Source of the DNA: Mastacembelus armatus
Taxonomy: Eukaryota > Chordata > Actinopteri > Synbranchiformes > Mastacembelidae
Assembly: GCF_900324485.2 (NCBI RefSeq)
Contig: NC_046650.1
Coordinates: 16,869,517-16,933,516, forward strand
Length of the DNA: 64,000 nucleotides
Reading direction: 5' to 3'
In this document: positions 36,511-48,686 of the stretch, piece by piece
Layout of the letters: each line of letters starts with the position of its first letter
How positions within the stretch are numbered: the stretch's first letter is position 1
The notes under the pieces: generated by a model
Told to the model about the DNA's origin: nothing
The model's database searches: none
What the model saw: the letters and a program-made list of their open reading frames with translations, nothing else
Position numbers and translations under genes: made by a program

Positions 36511-39500
36511 CTATGCCTTTAGTGTGTGTAATGCATTTGCAGACAGCAATCTGCTTTGGTAACATAACAGCTTGCAATAACTAGGAGGGAGGCATGTTTA
36601 ACTGATTGTCCTCCAGCTGTCTTCATTCCTCTGCGAGCCCATTGTGCAGAGAAATGAAGTGTTGAAAAAAGCATATTGGCTATCTGTGTACACTGTAACA
36701 CTTTTTCCCTCTGCTAGTCTGCATGCTTGAGTTTGAGCAATTATCTCTGCAGCCTGTGCTGAGAAATGTGAAGGGAGTTGACCTGCTGCACAAACGTCCT
36801 GTTGTGACACTACAGCGAACTCACACATATTTTCTCCTTTCTCATTTTTAAAGCAGGAGCCATCTACAAACCACACTTCCCCCTCAGCTAAGGCAACATC
36901 TTTCAAATCACTACGAGGTTTGCACGTCTCTTCAGTGTTTGTAATGCAACAATGTGGTGTGCCTTCCTCAGCTGTGGGCAGCAAAGTAGAGGGATTAAGT
37001 GTAGAACATCTTTTTATGGTCAAATGTGGCTGAGACATTAAGAGAGCCATGACAGACAGATGTCTGGCTGGTGACAAAAATGACATCTTGGTCTCTGTCA
37101 GGAGCAAGTCAACTGAGTGTGGGACTAGCAGTGTAAGTGGGTGAAAAAGTACCACTTCTGCTGAGGCCTGTACTGCCATTGCAGCTGAGCACACAGCTCT
37201 GACACAGGCAGGCAGGGCACAAGCCACAGGATCTAACTTCTTAGAGTAATAGGCTACTGGTTTCTGTTTGCTTCCTGATAGCTGAGTCAACACTGAGGTC
37301 ATAAACTTCCCTTTGCAGTCTACTGTCTGGACAAAAGGTTTACTATAATCTGGTAGGCCTAAAACTGGTGTGGTCACTAGTTTTCCTTTTAACTCACTGA
37401 AAGCCTGCTCGCCTTCAGGAGTCCAATTTATTTCCTGCTTCATGGCCATTGGGTCTCATAAACTAAATCTAACAGGGGTTGTGTCACCTGAGCATAGTTT
37501 GGAATCCACTGTCGACAATAGTTACACAGCCCTAAGAATTGCATCATCTGTTGCTTAGTGATAGGCTGACAGGCTTGCTGAACAGCTGTTTTCCTGGATT
37601 CAGTCAGGGCTCTGCCTTCTGGTGTTAGTTTATGATCCAGGAATACAACTTCAGAGGTAGACCACTGCAGTTTTTCTGGGGATGCTTTGTTGCCTGTTCT
37701 TTCTAAGTGTTTGAACAGCGCTATTGCAGTGTCTTTGTTGTGTTGCTGGGTGTCTGATGCGATTAAGATGTCATCAACATAAGTCAAAACTTGGCTGTGT
37801 GTAGGCATGTGGAATGTAGACAAGCAATTTTCTAATTCAGAAGCAAATATGGTGGGGCTGTCTACATAGCCTTGGGGTAACCCTCAAAGGTGAAACCAAA
37901 CCATCCCTGTGAGTCTGGATGTACTGGTATAGAAAAGAAAGCATTGCTAAGGTCTACTACTGTGAACCACTTCATTTCGGGTTTCAACTGATTCATCAGG
38001 TTATGGGGGTCTGGGACACAGGGTGCTCTGCTATCAACTGCCTTATTGACCTCTCTCAGGTCTTGAATCATTCTCCAGCTTTTGCCATCGGCTTTCTTGA
38101 CTGGAAATATGGGAGTGTTGCACTGGGCCTGTGGGGCCCTTACTAGAATTCCTACATCTAACATTTCCTGAACTACGGGCCTAATTCCCGCCAAAGCATC
38201 AGGCTTCAATGGGTATTGTTTTATTCTGGGCCTGTAGTTTGATTTGGGTATTATCATAACTTCTGAGGCAGTGGTCATTTAGCCTACATCAGTCTTGCCT
38301 CGGGACCAGAAACTGCTGGGCACTTCAGTCAAGCACGGATCTAGGTCCTCCAGTAGCAACACTCATTCTCGGTCATTTTCCCCCATGTGGGCACGGGGAG
38401 TGGCAGTTACAACCCAATTTAGGTTTTTGTAAAAGCAGTTTCCCACACTGTTACTGAACCAGCCCCCCTCATCCTCGTGCCAATCATAAATGTTTTCTGC
38501 TTCATTTAAAAACTGTTTCAGCTCCTCCCAGTACATGTCATTAGTCTTAGACACTGACAGATGAGGATTAGGTGTCCACCCTTTTACAAAACGTTTAGCT
38601 TCCTGGGTGAGGCCTACAGAACAGACTGCTTTTCCTTTTCTGTCAGTGTAAAGAGTTTTAAGAGTTATTCTTTGTGGCCCTAGTTTTTCAAATTTCTGTG
38701 CATAGTCTAAGTCAGGGCCTGGAGTGTGTTTATAGTGAAGAGTGACATGCATCTGCTTAGGAGTGAGGCTTTCCATGTGAGGTGGTTGAGGATCAGGCAA
38801 TAGACACAGGAGCTCCTCTCCTGTCCGTCCAGGGTCAGGCGTGGGCAGGTCTAGAGACCACCAGTAGTGAGGTGCCCCTTGTTTTAGCACTACATAGGAG
38901 GGGATTTCTTCCCCTGGACCTATTGCTGCCATTCCATTGGTAGTGGGCACCATGGATATTTTTAGTTTGCTCAGCAGATCTCTGCCCAGTAGATTAACTG
39001 GACAGCTTGGGCACAAAACTGCCATTGCCTTCTCCCGGAAACCAGATGCTTCATCCTCAACCACAAAACTTCGAGAGAAACTGCAAGGAGTGACCTGTCA
39101 ATTTGCTGATTTCACAAAGATATGTTTATCCCCTCTTGTCACTCCAGGAATTCTGTCCCTCAATACTGTTCTGTCTGCTCCTGTATCACACAAAAATTTT
39201 ATTTTTACTCCATTAATTTTTAGCATCCTAATGGGCATCACTTTATTCCCTTCTGCATTATAATAAGTCTCCACAATTTCACTAAGATCCAATTCTTCAG
39301 TGTTTGAGGGGTCTAGTCATGCATTAAGGTTATGGGGTTCAGGTCGGTTGTACTCATCTGGCCGTCTATGCCTCTTCCTATTCTGTCTCTGTCGTGGTCG
39401 ATCACACTCTCGTGCAAAATGTCCTGGTCGACCACAGTTGTAGCATGTGTCATCTTTTTCTCCTTCATCTCTGTACCTGCTATCTTGCCTATCTGGGCCT

Positions 39501-40468
39501 CCTCTGCCCCTGCCTCTTCCTCTGAATCCTGCTCTGCTGTACTGCTGGGGGCCCCCCCGGGCTCCGCCACTGCTCATCACATCCAGGAGTGCAAACACAG
39601 CAGCCTTAGATTGCTGTTCTGATTTATGTTTTTTGCATGTCTTGTGCATGCTGGGCATAATTCATTATCTGAGTGACTCCATCTGTGGGAGTGTTAATGT
39701 TAAGTTATCGTATGTGATGCGTAATGGAAGGGCAGAAACCACTCAGCACGGCCTGCTTTAACTGCTGGTGATAGGCTGAACCAGGGGCCTCCTCAGGTTC
39801 CAATCCACTGTTTGCTTTAAACACTTCCTCTAACCTACCTCTGTATTCCTGTACATCCTCATCATCTTTCTGTTTACACTGAGCAATGGTTTGGCAATCA
39901 GGGGGTTTGACAAAAGCATCTCTAATCCTCTCTATTAATGCTGTAACCTGAGCTTCCAGCGCGGGGTCGTCTGAGGGCAAAACGACTCTGGCTGGGTTCC
40001 GTCCAGTATATCCCCCTCTAACTCCCCCATACCTGTGTCCTAAAGCTTTTCTACATACTGAATCTATTTCCTGCCCATCTTAATTATATGTCTGTCTGAG
40101 TTACTGTAGGTTGTTACTCCATTGACGGACGTTAGAGAGTGGATCTCCCAGCCCCTTAACTGCATCTTCTAGTTCTTTACAGGACCAGGGTCTCCTCACC
40201 AGGAGGAGAGGTCTGTTATCCCCCCTCACCCCAAAATGAGGGTTGGGCACTTCAATTGCTGGGAAGATGCTCATAGGATCTTCCAGCGGTGGCCAGGGAG
40301 GCGGGTCAGGACGGGGCCCAAGCCATGACCCATCACCCTGGGGGTTTTTAAATGGGTTCGTGTCAGACATAGCTGCTGCCAATTGTTGAACCTCATTAAC
40401 CAGGGGACTGTACGGATTTCCCGTTCTAGTGTGACTGGGGCTAGGTAGGACAGGTCCCACTATCCCAC

Positions 40469-40499
<31 letters not shown>

Positions 40500-41145
40500 G
40501 GGGCGGGGTCAGCAGGGTCAGCTCCCCCCCCCCCCCCCCCAAGTGGGATAGTGGGACCTGTCCGCTGCTGCGGCTTGTGCAAGCAGACGTCTCTGCTGTT
40601 CTCTGCGTTCCTCCTGTTGAATTAGTGCTTGTGGACGCCCTACAAAATCAGTTGGATCCTCTTGGAGAACTGCTATGAGGGACTTTTTTATCACCTTTCT
40701 CCTTATCTTTTTCTCTTTTTGCCTGCATTCCACAAAGCCGTCTCCTTTCTGCCTGTTCCTGCCATTTAACAGCTTCTATAATTTGTAATTTAAATTTATC
40801 AGTTTTCTTAGGTCCTGTTATAGCCGCTTCTGCTTTTAATTACCAGTTACCAATTTATCGCATGCGCAGGTTTCCATCAGCCGATCCGGGGGAATAGGTA
40901 TTCATAAATTTAGGATCCCCCGTTAATTGGGGTTTACTGTTTCCCTTTCCCATAGTTGCAAGCACATGATGTGTGGGTGCAGTTAGAAGTTTCAGCTCAT
41001 CTTTTACACAGGTCAAAAGGTTATGTGGTTTATTTGGTAAGATAGACACCTGCTAAAACATCTTACACAAACATGGTATTGTCTTCAAATCATGTTACAC
41101 AATGACAACTATTGTACTTTTGACCTCATGACCCCAACACCATAA
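36510..41145 (-). mobile_element. endogenous retrovirus fossil, class I (gamma/epsilon-like), gag-pro-pol
   Basis: An internal retroviral region lies on the minus strand. Parts in order are gag (about 40955 to 39310, with a myristoylation-type MGKGNSKP start and a CCHC knuckle CYNCGRPGHFAREC), protease (DTGADRT near 39190), reverse transcriptase (about 38280-37440, with YVDDILIAS) and a partial RNase H (about 37440-36520, with FVDGS and YTDSQYAF). No integrase, env or complete LTR is recognisable. It sits inside an L2-like LINE. It is broken: the gag-pol region is interrupted at several points and both ends are missing. Relationship to class I retroviruses is judged from the connection and RNase H text. 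Age cannot be set without LTR pairs; it is younger than the LINE that holds it. Confidence 0.85.
40448..40563. repeat. poly-G/poly-C hairpin with 22-bp inverted repeat
   Basis: A run of about 29 G (40470-40498) and a run of 17 C (40524-40540) are enclosed by a perfect 22-bp inverted repeat (40448-40469 and 40542-40563). It could be a real fold-back or an artefact of sequencing through homopolymers. Confidence 0.9.
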
Positions 41146-42787
41146 CTAACTTTTGTTCGTGTGGAAGGTTCATCATGGACATGAACATATGGGAATCTGT
41201 CCGATAAATAGGATTGGAGCCATTTTAACGCTGTTCCTCTGATGCCAATCACATGCTCCAGTCTCTGTAATAAGATGTTGTGGTCAATGGTGTCGAATGC
41301 TGCACTAAGGTCTAGGAGGACAAGTATCGAAACAAGTCCATTATCTGAGGCTAAGAGAAGATCGTTGGTAACTTTCAACAGTGCTGTTTCTGTACTATGA
41401 TGTGCTCTAAATCCTGATTGAAAATATTCAAATAGTTCATTCCTGTGTAAGTGGTCTGATATCTGCTTAGCAACAGCTGTTTCTAGGATTTTAGAAATAA
41501 ATGGCTGGTTGGATATTGGTCTATAATTAGCCAAGACTCCTGGATCAAGACTAGGCTTTTTGATCAAAGGTTTGATTACTGCAGGCTTAAATGCCTGTGG
41601 TACGTAGCCTGATACTAGAGATAAATTTACCAAGTCTAATAAAGATGAGTTCATTAATGGCAGGGTGTCTTTAAGCAGTCTAGTCGGGATGGGGTCTAAG
41701 AGACACGTTGATGATTTCGATGAAGCAACTACTGATGTAGATTCAGAGAGATCTATGGAAGGGAAGCAGTCTAAACATAACTGAGGTCCTACAGATGATT
41801 CAAGAGCTACTGTAGTAGAAGATTCATTTATTGCAGGTATAGGAAGCATCTGCTGAATTTTATCTCTAATAGTTGTGATTTTATTTGTAAAGAAACTCAT
41901 AAATTCATCACTGCTGAGAGCTAAGGGAACACTGGGCTCAACAGAGCTGTGACTTTTTGTCAGCCTGGCTACAGTGCTGAAAAGAAACCTGGGATTGTTC
42001 TTATTTTCCTCTATTAGTGATGAATAGTATGCAGTTCTGGCTTTACGGAGAGCTTTTTTATATGTTAGTAGCCTTTTTTTCCAGGCTAGAAAAATTTAAT
42101 CTAAGTTTGTGGAATGCCACTTCCTTTCCAGCCTTCGTGATGCCTGCTTTAAGGTACGAATATGTAAATTATACCATGGGGCTAGTCTTCTCTGATTCAC
42201 TAACTTCTTTTTCAGAGGGGCCACAGAATCAAGCGTTTCACGCAGTGAGGTTACAGCGCTGTCAACAATATGATCAATTTGGTAGGGAGTGGGATTGAAG
42301 CAGCTGCCCTCCACTATGTTTATACTTGGCATATATGGAAATAAAGATAGAATCATTTTCTTAAATTTATTAACAGAGTTGTCGGATAAACATCTGCTGC
42401 AGTGGAATTTTCTTCCAAACGCTGCATGATCCATCATTTTAAATTCAAAAGTTATTAAAGAATGATCTGACAAAACAGGATTTGGGGGAAAAACTATTAG
42501 ATGTTCAATTTCGATGCCATAGGTCAGAACAAGATCAAGGGTGTGATTGAAACAGTGGGTGGGTTTATTAACATTTAAATGCAATGCTGAGGCTGTTATT
42601 TTCAACATCTACATGAATGTTAAAATCTCCCTCTATAATGACTTTATCTGAACTAAGCACTAAATCAGACAGGAAGTCAGGGAATTCAGTTAAAAACTCT
42701 GAGTAAGGAACAGGTGGACGGTACACAATGACAAGTAGAACTGGTTTTTGTGTTTTCCAGTTTGGATGGCTCTCAAATGAGTATTAT
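41146..42787 (-). mobile_element. L2-like LINE, endonuclease end and reverse transcriptase part
   Basis: The minus strand encodes, from the right, the end of an apurinic-type endonuclease (YRPPVPYSEF, EGDFNIHVDV, FNHTLDLVLTYG, LSDHSLITFEF), then the linker and the reverse transcriptase start ([48 protein letters not shown]). It stops at KVSYGV, just before the PQGS motif, where the retroviral fossil begins. Two open frames (41109-41900 and 42096-42608) are separated by stops, so it is dead. Its right edge falls inside the R4-like fragment: 'gaatttc' at 36041-36047 and 'ttccagtaag' at 42789 are continuous in units 1 and 2. Confidence 0.8.
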
Positions 42788-43715
42788 TCCAGTAAGACCT
42801 CTGCTTCGGGCTTTTGTTGTCTGAGATATTCACTAAATACTCCAACTCTCTGGGCCATCTTCCTGATGTACTTATGGATCTTTGGTGGTTCTTCTCAGAT
42901 GGTGGCTATAATGCTCACCAGTCCTCAGCCTCCTTCTGTCCTCTTAGTGTACAGTCTCAAGATGCTGGATTTGGGGTGAAACTCTCGATGCATTGTGAGG
43001 AGCTTCCTTGTCTTGACATCAGCAGCCTCTATCTCCTCATTTGGCCATCTTATTATACCAGCGGGGTATCCGATGCCCGGCAGGACGTAGGTGCTGATGG
43101 CTTGGACCTTGTTCTTCCCATTTAGCTGACTTCTTAGGACTTGCTTTACTCTCTGTAGCTGCTTTACTTGCAGCTTCTTCTTGATTCCCATTTGCCTTTG
43201 GGATTCCAAGGTTCTTGTAGCTTCCCTCAACATCTGCTCTGCTGCCTTTTGGCAATTCAGTTCCTTCAGTCCTAACAACCCTTTCTCTCTCTGTTATCAT
43301 CCGACCACACTTATCCAGTCCAAATGACATTCCAGTGTCATTGCTGTAGACCCTGGTGGTGTGGATCAGTGAGTCGATGTCTTCGATGTCTTTCTTGTAA
43401 TCAATCCAGGCAGTGCACAGGTTGGTCAGTCTAGTCTCCAGTGACTGCTTTATCTACCAGTAGTTGATGTTCTGCTCCCCTGGTGTTCTTCCCCATTCCT
43501 TTCTGGGCCCTGCTCAGGTATTCAGCCATGTGCTTACTGGTATTAGCCGCTATGATGCCTGACAGGAGCTTCCATGTTGTGCAGAGACAGGTCATTGGAT
43601 GGTAGTTGGATGGGACTGCTCCCTTTTGGGGGTCGTTCAGGATCAAGACTGTCCTTCCTTCAGTCATCCATTCAGGGTGACTGAATTTGCAGCTGATTCA
43701 TTTGATCTGCCAGGC
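42788..43715 (-). mobile_element. R4/Dong-like LINE fragment 3, first part
   Basis: Third copy of the R4-like fragment, continuing from 36046 across the L2 insertion. It reads LNGKNKVQAISTYVLPG and KTRKLLTMHREFHPKSS. About 330 bp equivalent to 4440-4780 are missing near 43385. It is cut at 43715 by the LTR element. Confidence 0.7.
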
Positions 43716-44797
43716 TGTCATGAGCCGCACTTTAGACTTCCTATGAGAGTTTTATTTTGGTGGATCATGACCGGAACTGGTTTTGTTTCATTTTGTTTCT
43801 CTCTACGTTGACCTAATTAGTTATCTGTTTCACCTGTGTCTCGTTTTTGTTTCTCCCCTTTATGTTCCTTTGTTCAGCCACTGTCCGATTGCCAGGTCTT
43901 CTGATTACTTTCCTGCCCATCACTGCCCAGCACTGCCTAAATCTTTTGAAGACTGTTTTTCATGCCAAGAGACTCCAAGTTTGTTTTTGCCTTTTTTACA
44001 TGTCCCTGATTTCTCCTTCTTGTTATCCGTTAATGGATCGCCGTGTTTAAGTTAAGTTGTCTGCCTCTCTTTTGTATGTGTCTTCAGGTTTTTCACCATG
44101 TCTTGTGTTCTTGTCTAGCTCCTTTGTGTTCATGTTTTAGTCGCCTTTGTTCATGCCTTGTCTCCCTAGTGCTCATGTTTACCTCATCCCCTTTGTTCAT
44201 GTTCCCCTGTGGTCTGGTGAGTCCCCTACTGTGCGTGTGACCCAGACCCTCATGCCTTGTCCTCCTGTAAGTCTGGTGCGTCTCCCTGAGTGTGTGTGAC
44301 CCAGACTTTTCATGCCCTGTATCCCTTGAGTTTGTGTTCATGCTCCTGACTTGTTCCCCAGTTTCACGTTCATGTCTTCCTGTGGTCTGTGAGTCCCCCT
44401 AGTGTGTGTGACCCAGACCCTCATGTTTCGTTCCCCTTCCATGTTCATGTTTCACTTTGGTCTGGTGAGTCCCCGAGAGAGTTTATGACCCCGACCTTCA
44501 TGCTTCGTTCCCCTCGTTCATGTTTCATGTTCCCTTGTAGTCTGGTGTGTTTGAACCCGTCTTGTCCCCGAGTCCTTGAAGGCCTGTGTGACCCCAGTGT
44601 GTTTGTGTGTGTCCCATGTCCTGTCCCCTTCATGTGGTCTTGTCCTTTCTGTTCACATCCTCATGTCCCCAGGTTTTCAGCTTTCTTGTTTCTGTTTTCA
44701 AGTTCTTGGTTAAATGAAGTCTTTATTTTTTAACCTTGAGTACCAGAGTGGGTGCAATTATTGGTCCTAAAGTAATTAATAACCCCGAATCGTGACA
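43716..44797 (+). mobile_element. solo LTR with perfect 5-bp target duplication
   Basis: It begins TGTCATGA and ends TCGTGACA, and is flanked by caggc at 43711-43715 and 44798-44802. The uninterrupted site is seen at 5066-5080. The body is T-rich, with a tandem-like series of 'gtctggtgagtccc' and 'gtgtgacccagac' segments at 44200-44600. It belongs with 11941-12682. It is a fossil without internal genes. Confidence 0.78.
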
Positions 44798-45075
44798 CAG
44801 GCACTCATGGAGTGGAATTATCATATTTAGACAGTAGGTGTGGATCAGTTCCTGGTGCTGATCAGTTCTTCATTCCTGGGTATCCAAGTTTCCATGTCTC
44901 ACATCCTCTTCATATAACCCCTTTCCCTGGGATTACTTAGGTAGTAGTGTTACAACAGTTCTCTATTCCCTAGTCCATGAGTGTCGTGTTCCAGTAGCCC
45001 ACTTCATATCAGACTGCCCTGGTTCCCCAGCACCTGACGCAGACCTTGTTGACCCGGGCAACGTCTGAGCCGGTA
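44798..45075 (-). mobile_element. R4/Dong-like LINE fragment 3, second part
   Basis: This continues the sequence of unit 1 at about 5070-5340 on the far side of the solo LTR. Confidence 0.7.
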
Positions 45076-46030
45076 TGACTTTTGTGCTCATTTTTGTAAT
45101 GGGGTAGGCTAGTAGAGATAAGGACCTTGCCTAAGGGCCCACACTGGTGGCACCCTTGTCAGGATTTGAACCCCCCCAAACCCTGATCTTCTGTACCTGG
45201 TATCACGGATCAGGTTTCAAGAAAATGTTTTTGTGAGGGATCATAGGTCAGTGAAAACGGTTTATTAGTTGTTGTGTAATAATTTCATTAGAGGACACAG
45301 CAACAGAATCTCAGAGCAGTGTGAAGTATCATGAAACTGTCATCTCCAGGTTTAAGTCTCAGATTAACAGAAAGGAGACTGATCTGACAAGTGAAGGTAA
45401 ATGCTGCTCAAAGTCTAACTACTAGTTACAGTTTGAACACATTAGGACTGATGGTCTCCTGACACTGATCCATGTGCATCCATCAGTGTATTTAGAAAAG
45501 TGTGTGTCTGATCAGCCATCACATTAAACAGCAGATCTCCTCAGGAATAGTAGAGAACAGCGCCCCCAGGTGGATGCACAGAGGAATGTATGACAGTAAG
45601 TAAAATGCTTGTGTCACAGTAATGAGCTGTAGTTCTGAGACAGAATGAGGTTTGGACACTTTAGTTGTCTCCTCTTGTATCTTAAATAACAGTCACATGT
45701 TTTTCATATTTCTGTCCATAATATATTCAGTTCATGCTAATTTGTGAGCCTGACCCCCCCTGAAATACTGCACATCATTTGAGTCCTGCCACCCAGAACC
45801 ACAACTATTCTGAAAAAGTTGACCTATTTAGGAATAAACAGGTATAGATGGATGGATAAATTTTATGTGCAACACTACAGTTAATAAAAATATAAGTCTT
45901 ATATAAGTAATGTCTATAATTATAGTTCATATTGTGGGGCAGGAATTTCCAGTAAGTCCTTCAAAAATAATGTTGGAAAGCTTCATTTATTTATTAATTT
46001 ATTTATTTGCTATGCCTGGTGCGATTTGAA
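45076..46030. other. third copy of the spacer
   Basis: 45105-45210 is the SINE-like remnant. 45210-45830 matches 5780-6370. At about 45832 it switches to a piece of a repeat tail and then to the 3' flank of lectin G. No gene is seen. Confidence 0.5.
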
Positions 46031-46441
46031 ATTTCATAATACAGGAGCCATAAAACACAGACCAACTGGTTTCAATGCTGATAGACTTTTATTTTGGCAT
46101 GAGCCAAGAAAGAAGAGTCAGACTGCAGATTAAAGTGGAGCTCAAAGCATTCTTTCCATAACACATTCAGTCTGCTCTTATTAAAGGCACAAAACCTCAG
46201 AGACAGTCCAGCTCCTGTTTATGTTACTTGTCTCTTCCTTCCTTCAGTAGCGTTACAGCCATAGAAAAGAAACAGATGATATATACTGGATATGATAGAA
46301 GATGTCAAATGAGATACAGTAGAATTCAGGTTCTATGAGACTGATGGCACGAAATGTGAGAGTATGCAAAGACAAACACACCTCCACCAGTGTTTGTGCT
46401 TTTCACAGGGATTTCATGCCTCTGGATCAGACCTGGGATCA

Positions 46442-47924
46442 TCACAGCTTCTTGACACAGACAGATGGTAGAAAGGTTATACAGTTCTGATCATCCCAGC
46501 GCTTCTGAGCTGTAAGTACCAACAACATGTGAGTCAGTGCCAAAAAACCAAGATCTGAAACAATGTAAAGAGGCCATGGTCAGATTAGGATTTATTTTTT
46601 ACTATGAAATTTTGTTGATTTACCTCCATAATTCATTTGTAGGCAGTGCTGAAGACCCAAAACGTTGTTTGGTTCTCCAGAAGCCCAGTTAGTGTATGTG
46701 AAAGGTGTTCCATCAGTCCAGAACCAGACACCCTTCTGGAAAACAGAAAAAAATTAAATGTAGTTATGTGTTTTTGTGTTTCATGAAGAAATAATAAAAC
46801 CAGTGTTACCTATTCGTTGTAACACTGACAATATAACATTATGGCAAAGCCTATATCAGCAAAGTAGTTTTCTGTCAGGCTGTGTGAATTGGTGAATAGT
46901 TTACCTTTTGTGCATCAAACCCTCCAATCCAGGCTGCTTTACCATCACCAATCACCTTCTGAATCACTCCATACTCAATGTCACCTCGCACAGATGCAAG
47001 GTGACCACCCATGAACTGGCAGTTTCTCTACAGTGCAGATAAACAGACAGTGGAGTCAGTAAAGAAGCAAAATGAGCTGAGTAGTAGGAAAACACCAAGG
47101 CAGGAATAGATGCCAGTGTTAAAGTGAACACAGACCAAATAAACAGTGTAGAATCATTGTGGACTGAATCCACATCACTGTGATTACCTCAGCATCAACC
47201 CAGGACATGGCTTTGCCAACATACTTGAAGCAGCGACCTTTATTCAGTGTCCAGCTAGAGGGACAAGACTGTCCTAAAGACAAATTAAATGCACAACATT
47301 AAGTTTCTTATGAATTTGAACCTCTTCCCTGTTTATTTACTTATATTTTGTCACATCTCGTCCTCTGACACATTAAAACTCATTATGTCCATAATTATTA
47401 AACAGTTTCCTTTGGTCCACAGCTGCATCTTTGGATGAAGGTGAGAAAAAACAGAAATGACCATAAAGGAAATAATCAGGTTTTATTTCTGATGTGTCTT
47501 AATGTATGAAGAAGTACAAAGCCCTTAGTTTGCCTTAAAGTAAGTCAGAGAGAAGGAAATGTGCAGGATGTTGTATCTAACTCTGATGAACAAAGTGGTC
47601 AAAGTCCAATAACACAAACTCTAATAGACTGGGTTGGAATTTGGGCAGTGCAGCTCTGTGTAGAACATCCTGTCAGCATCATTTCCAGAGACACAACAGG
47701 TGGAAAGACATTATATTGATCCATTTCATATCTGTGTTGGGCTCTAGGAAACTTAACGCAGAAGTCATTTGGTTTGATCCACAGAATATATACATTTATA
47801 ACATCTGGATATCTATTCCATAAACATATATATATACACAATATATAGTGTAGTAATACTCACCCTGAGCTGTGTCCAGAGCCAACAGGGCACAAAGAAG
47901 AGCAGCCAGAATCAGAGTCTTCAT
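46442..47924 (-). CDS. C-type lectin copy G, intact, EPN (mannose-type)
   Basis: Minus-strand exons are 47864-47924, 47188-47273, 46905-47027, 46624-46735 and 46442-46509, giving 149 residues. The signal peptide is identical to that of B. The domain shows CPSSW, GRCF, RNCQFMGGHLAS, WIGG, then EPN at 111-113 in WASGEPNNV and WDD at 132-134. EPN with WDD predicts calcium-dependent mannose or GlcNAc binding (family knowledge), unlike the QPD copies nearby. Exon 3 is the 41-codon form. Introns 3 and 4 are unlike those of B-F, while introns 1 and 2 are nearly the same. The TATA-like box is at 48043-48052 and the polyadenylation signal at 46088-46093. Confidence 0.87.
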
Positions 47925-48686
47925 GGTGAAGATGATGCAGATGTTAAAGATGAGGCTGATATCTCTGTAGGGAACAGACCTGTAAAGACTGACAGCCTGT
48001 CAAAGACAAGACACCAGATGATCAGGGAGTTGGAGTCTCTGGTATTTATGTAGTGAGGCTGTTTGCTCAGCATACATCTTCTTCTTCAGAAACGCCCTGA
48101 ATTAGACTAAAGGTTTCACAGATCCTGCTCTTTGAGCCCCTACAATCAGTATAAACACCAATTTGCAAAAAATTACATTTAATTGTGTCTTAAGGCGGAA
48201 AAATTGTGTTCACTGAGACAAGACCTAAAGTTTGTTTGGATCCAGTTTGGACTGAAGCCACATGGAGACTTTAGAGTCTTGGAAAATATTTTCAGTTGAG
48301 CAGTAAAACCTTCCTGAGTTCATTTAGCTCCTCAGTTCATTTGTCAGGAACATAGTCAGAATAACACCAGAGTATCTGGAGCTCAGTGACTGTAAATTTC
48401 TATGTGATTGAATCTGTAGCCCTATTGTTATTAATGGACTTTGACTAGTTGACAAAATGAGCTGATGTCAAATCCCACTGGAGCCTCTCATACATGATAG
48501 GTTCCTATTATCTAGAAAACATTGCTCAACTTAAATTCCAGTTTCTTCTTAAAGTACTTGATTTTTATGCCTGTGTGCTGATGATCTCTGAGACCGCAGG
48601 CCTGAAGCTTCATCTTGTCCATCTGTCCCTGTTTGTACTCTTCTTGACGCTTTGGGTGAAGCCGTTTAGTATTGATGTTAAAACGT
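47925..48686. other. 5' flank of lectin G
   Basis: The first ~200 bp match the proximal promoter of the other copies. Beyond 48130 the sequence is related to 7330-7450 in inverted, degraded form. No gene is seen. Confidence 0.45.
48043..48052 (-). promoter_or_regulatory. TATA-like box of lectin G
   Basis: The reverse complement reads tacataaata, as in B and D, about 120 bp before the ATG. Confidence 0.55.

Noticed and set aside
40518-40733. Lysine/glutamate-rich frame next to the poly-C tract as a host gene
   Set aside because: It lies within the retroviral fossil and next to a suspicious homopolymer hairpin.
44093-44733. Open frames of 82-114 codons in the solo LTR
   Set aside because: They come from tandem-like CT-rich segments of the LTR and match no protein.
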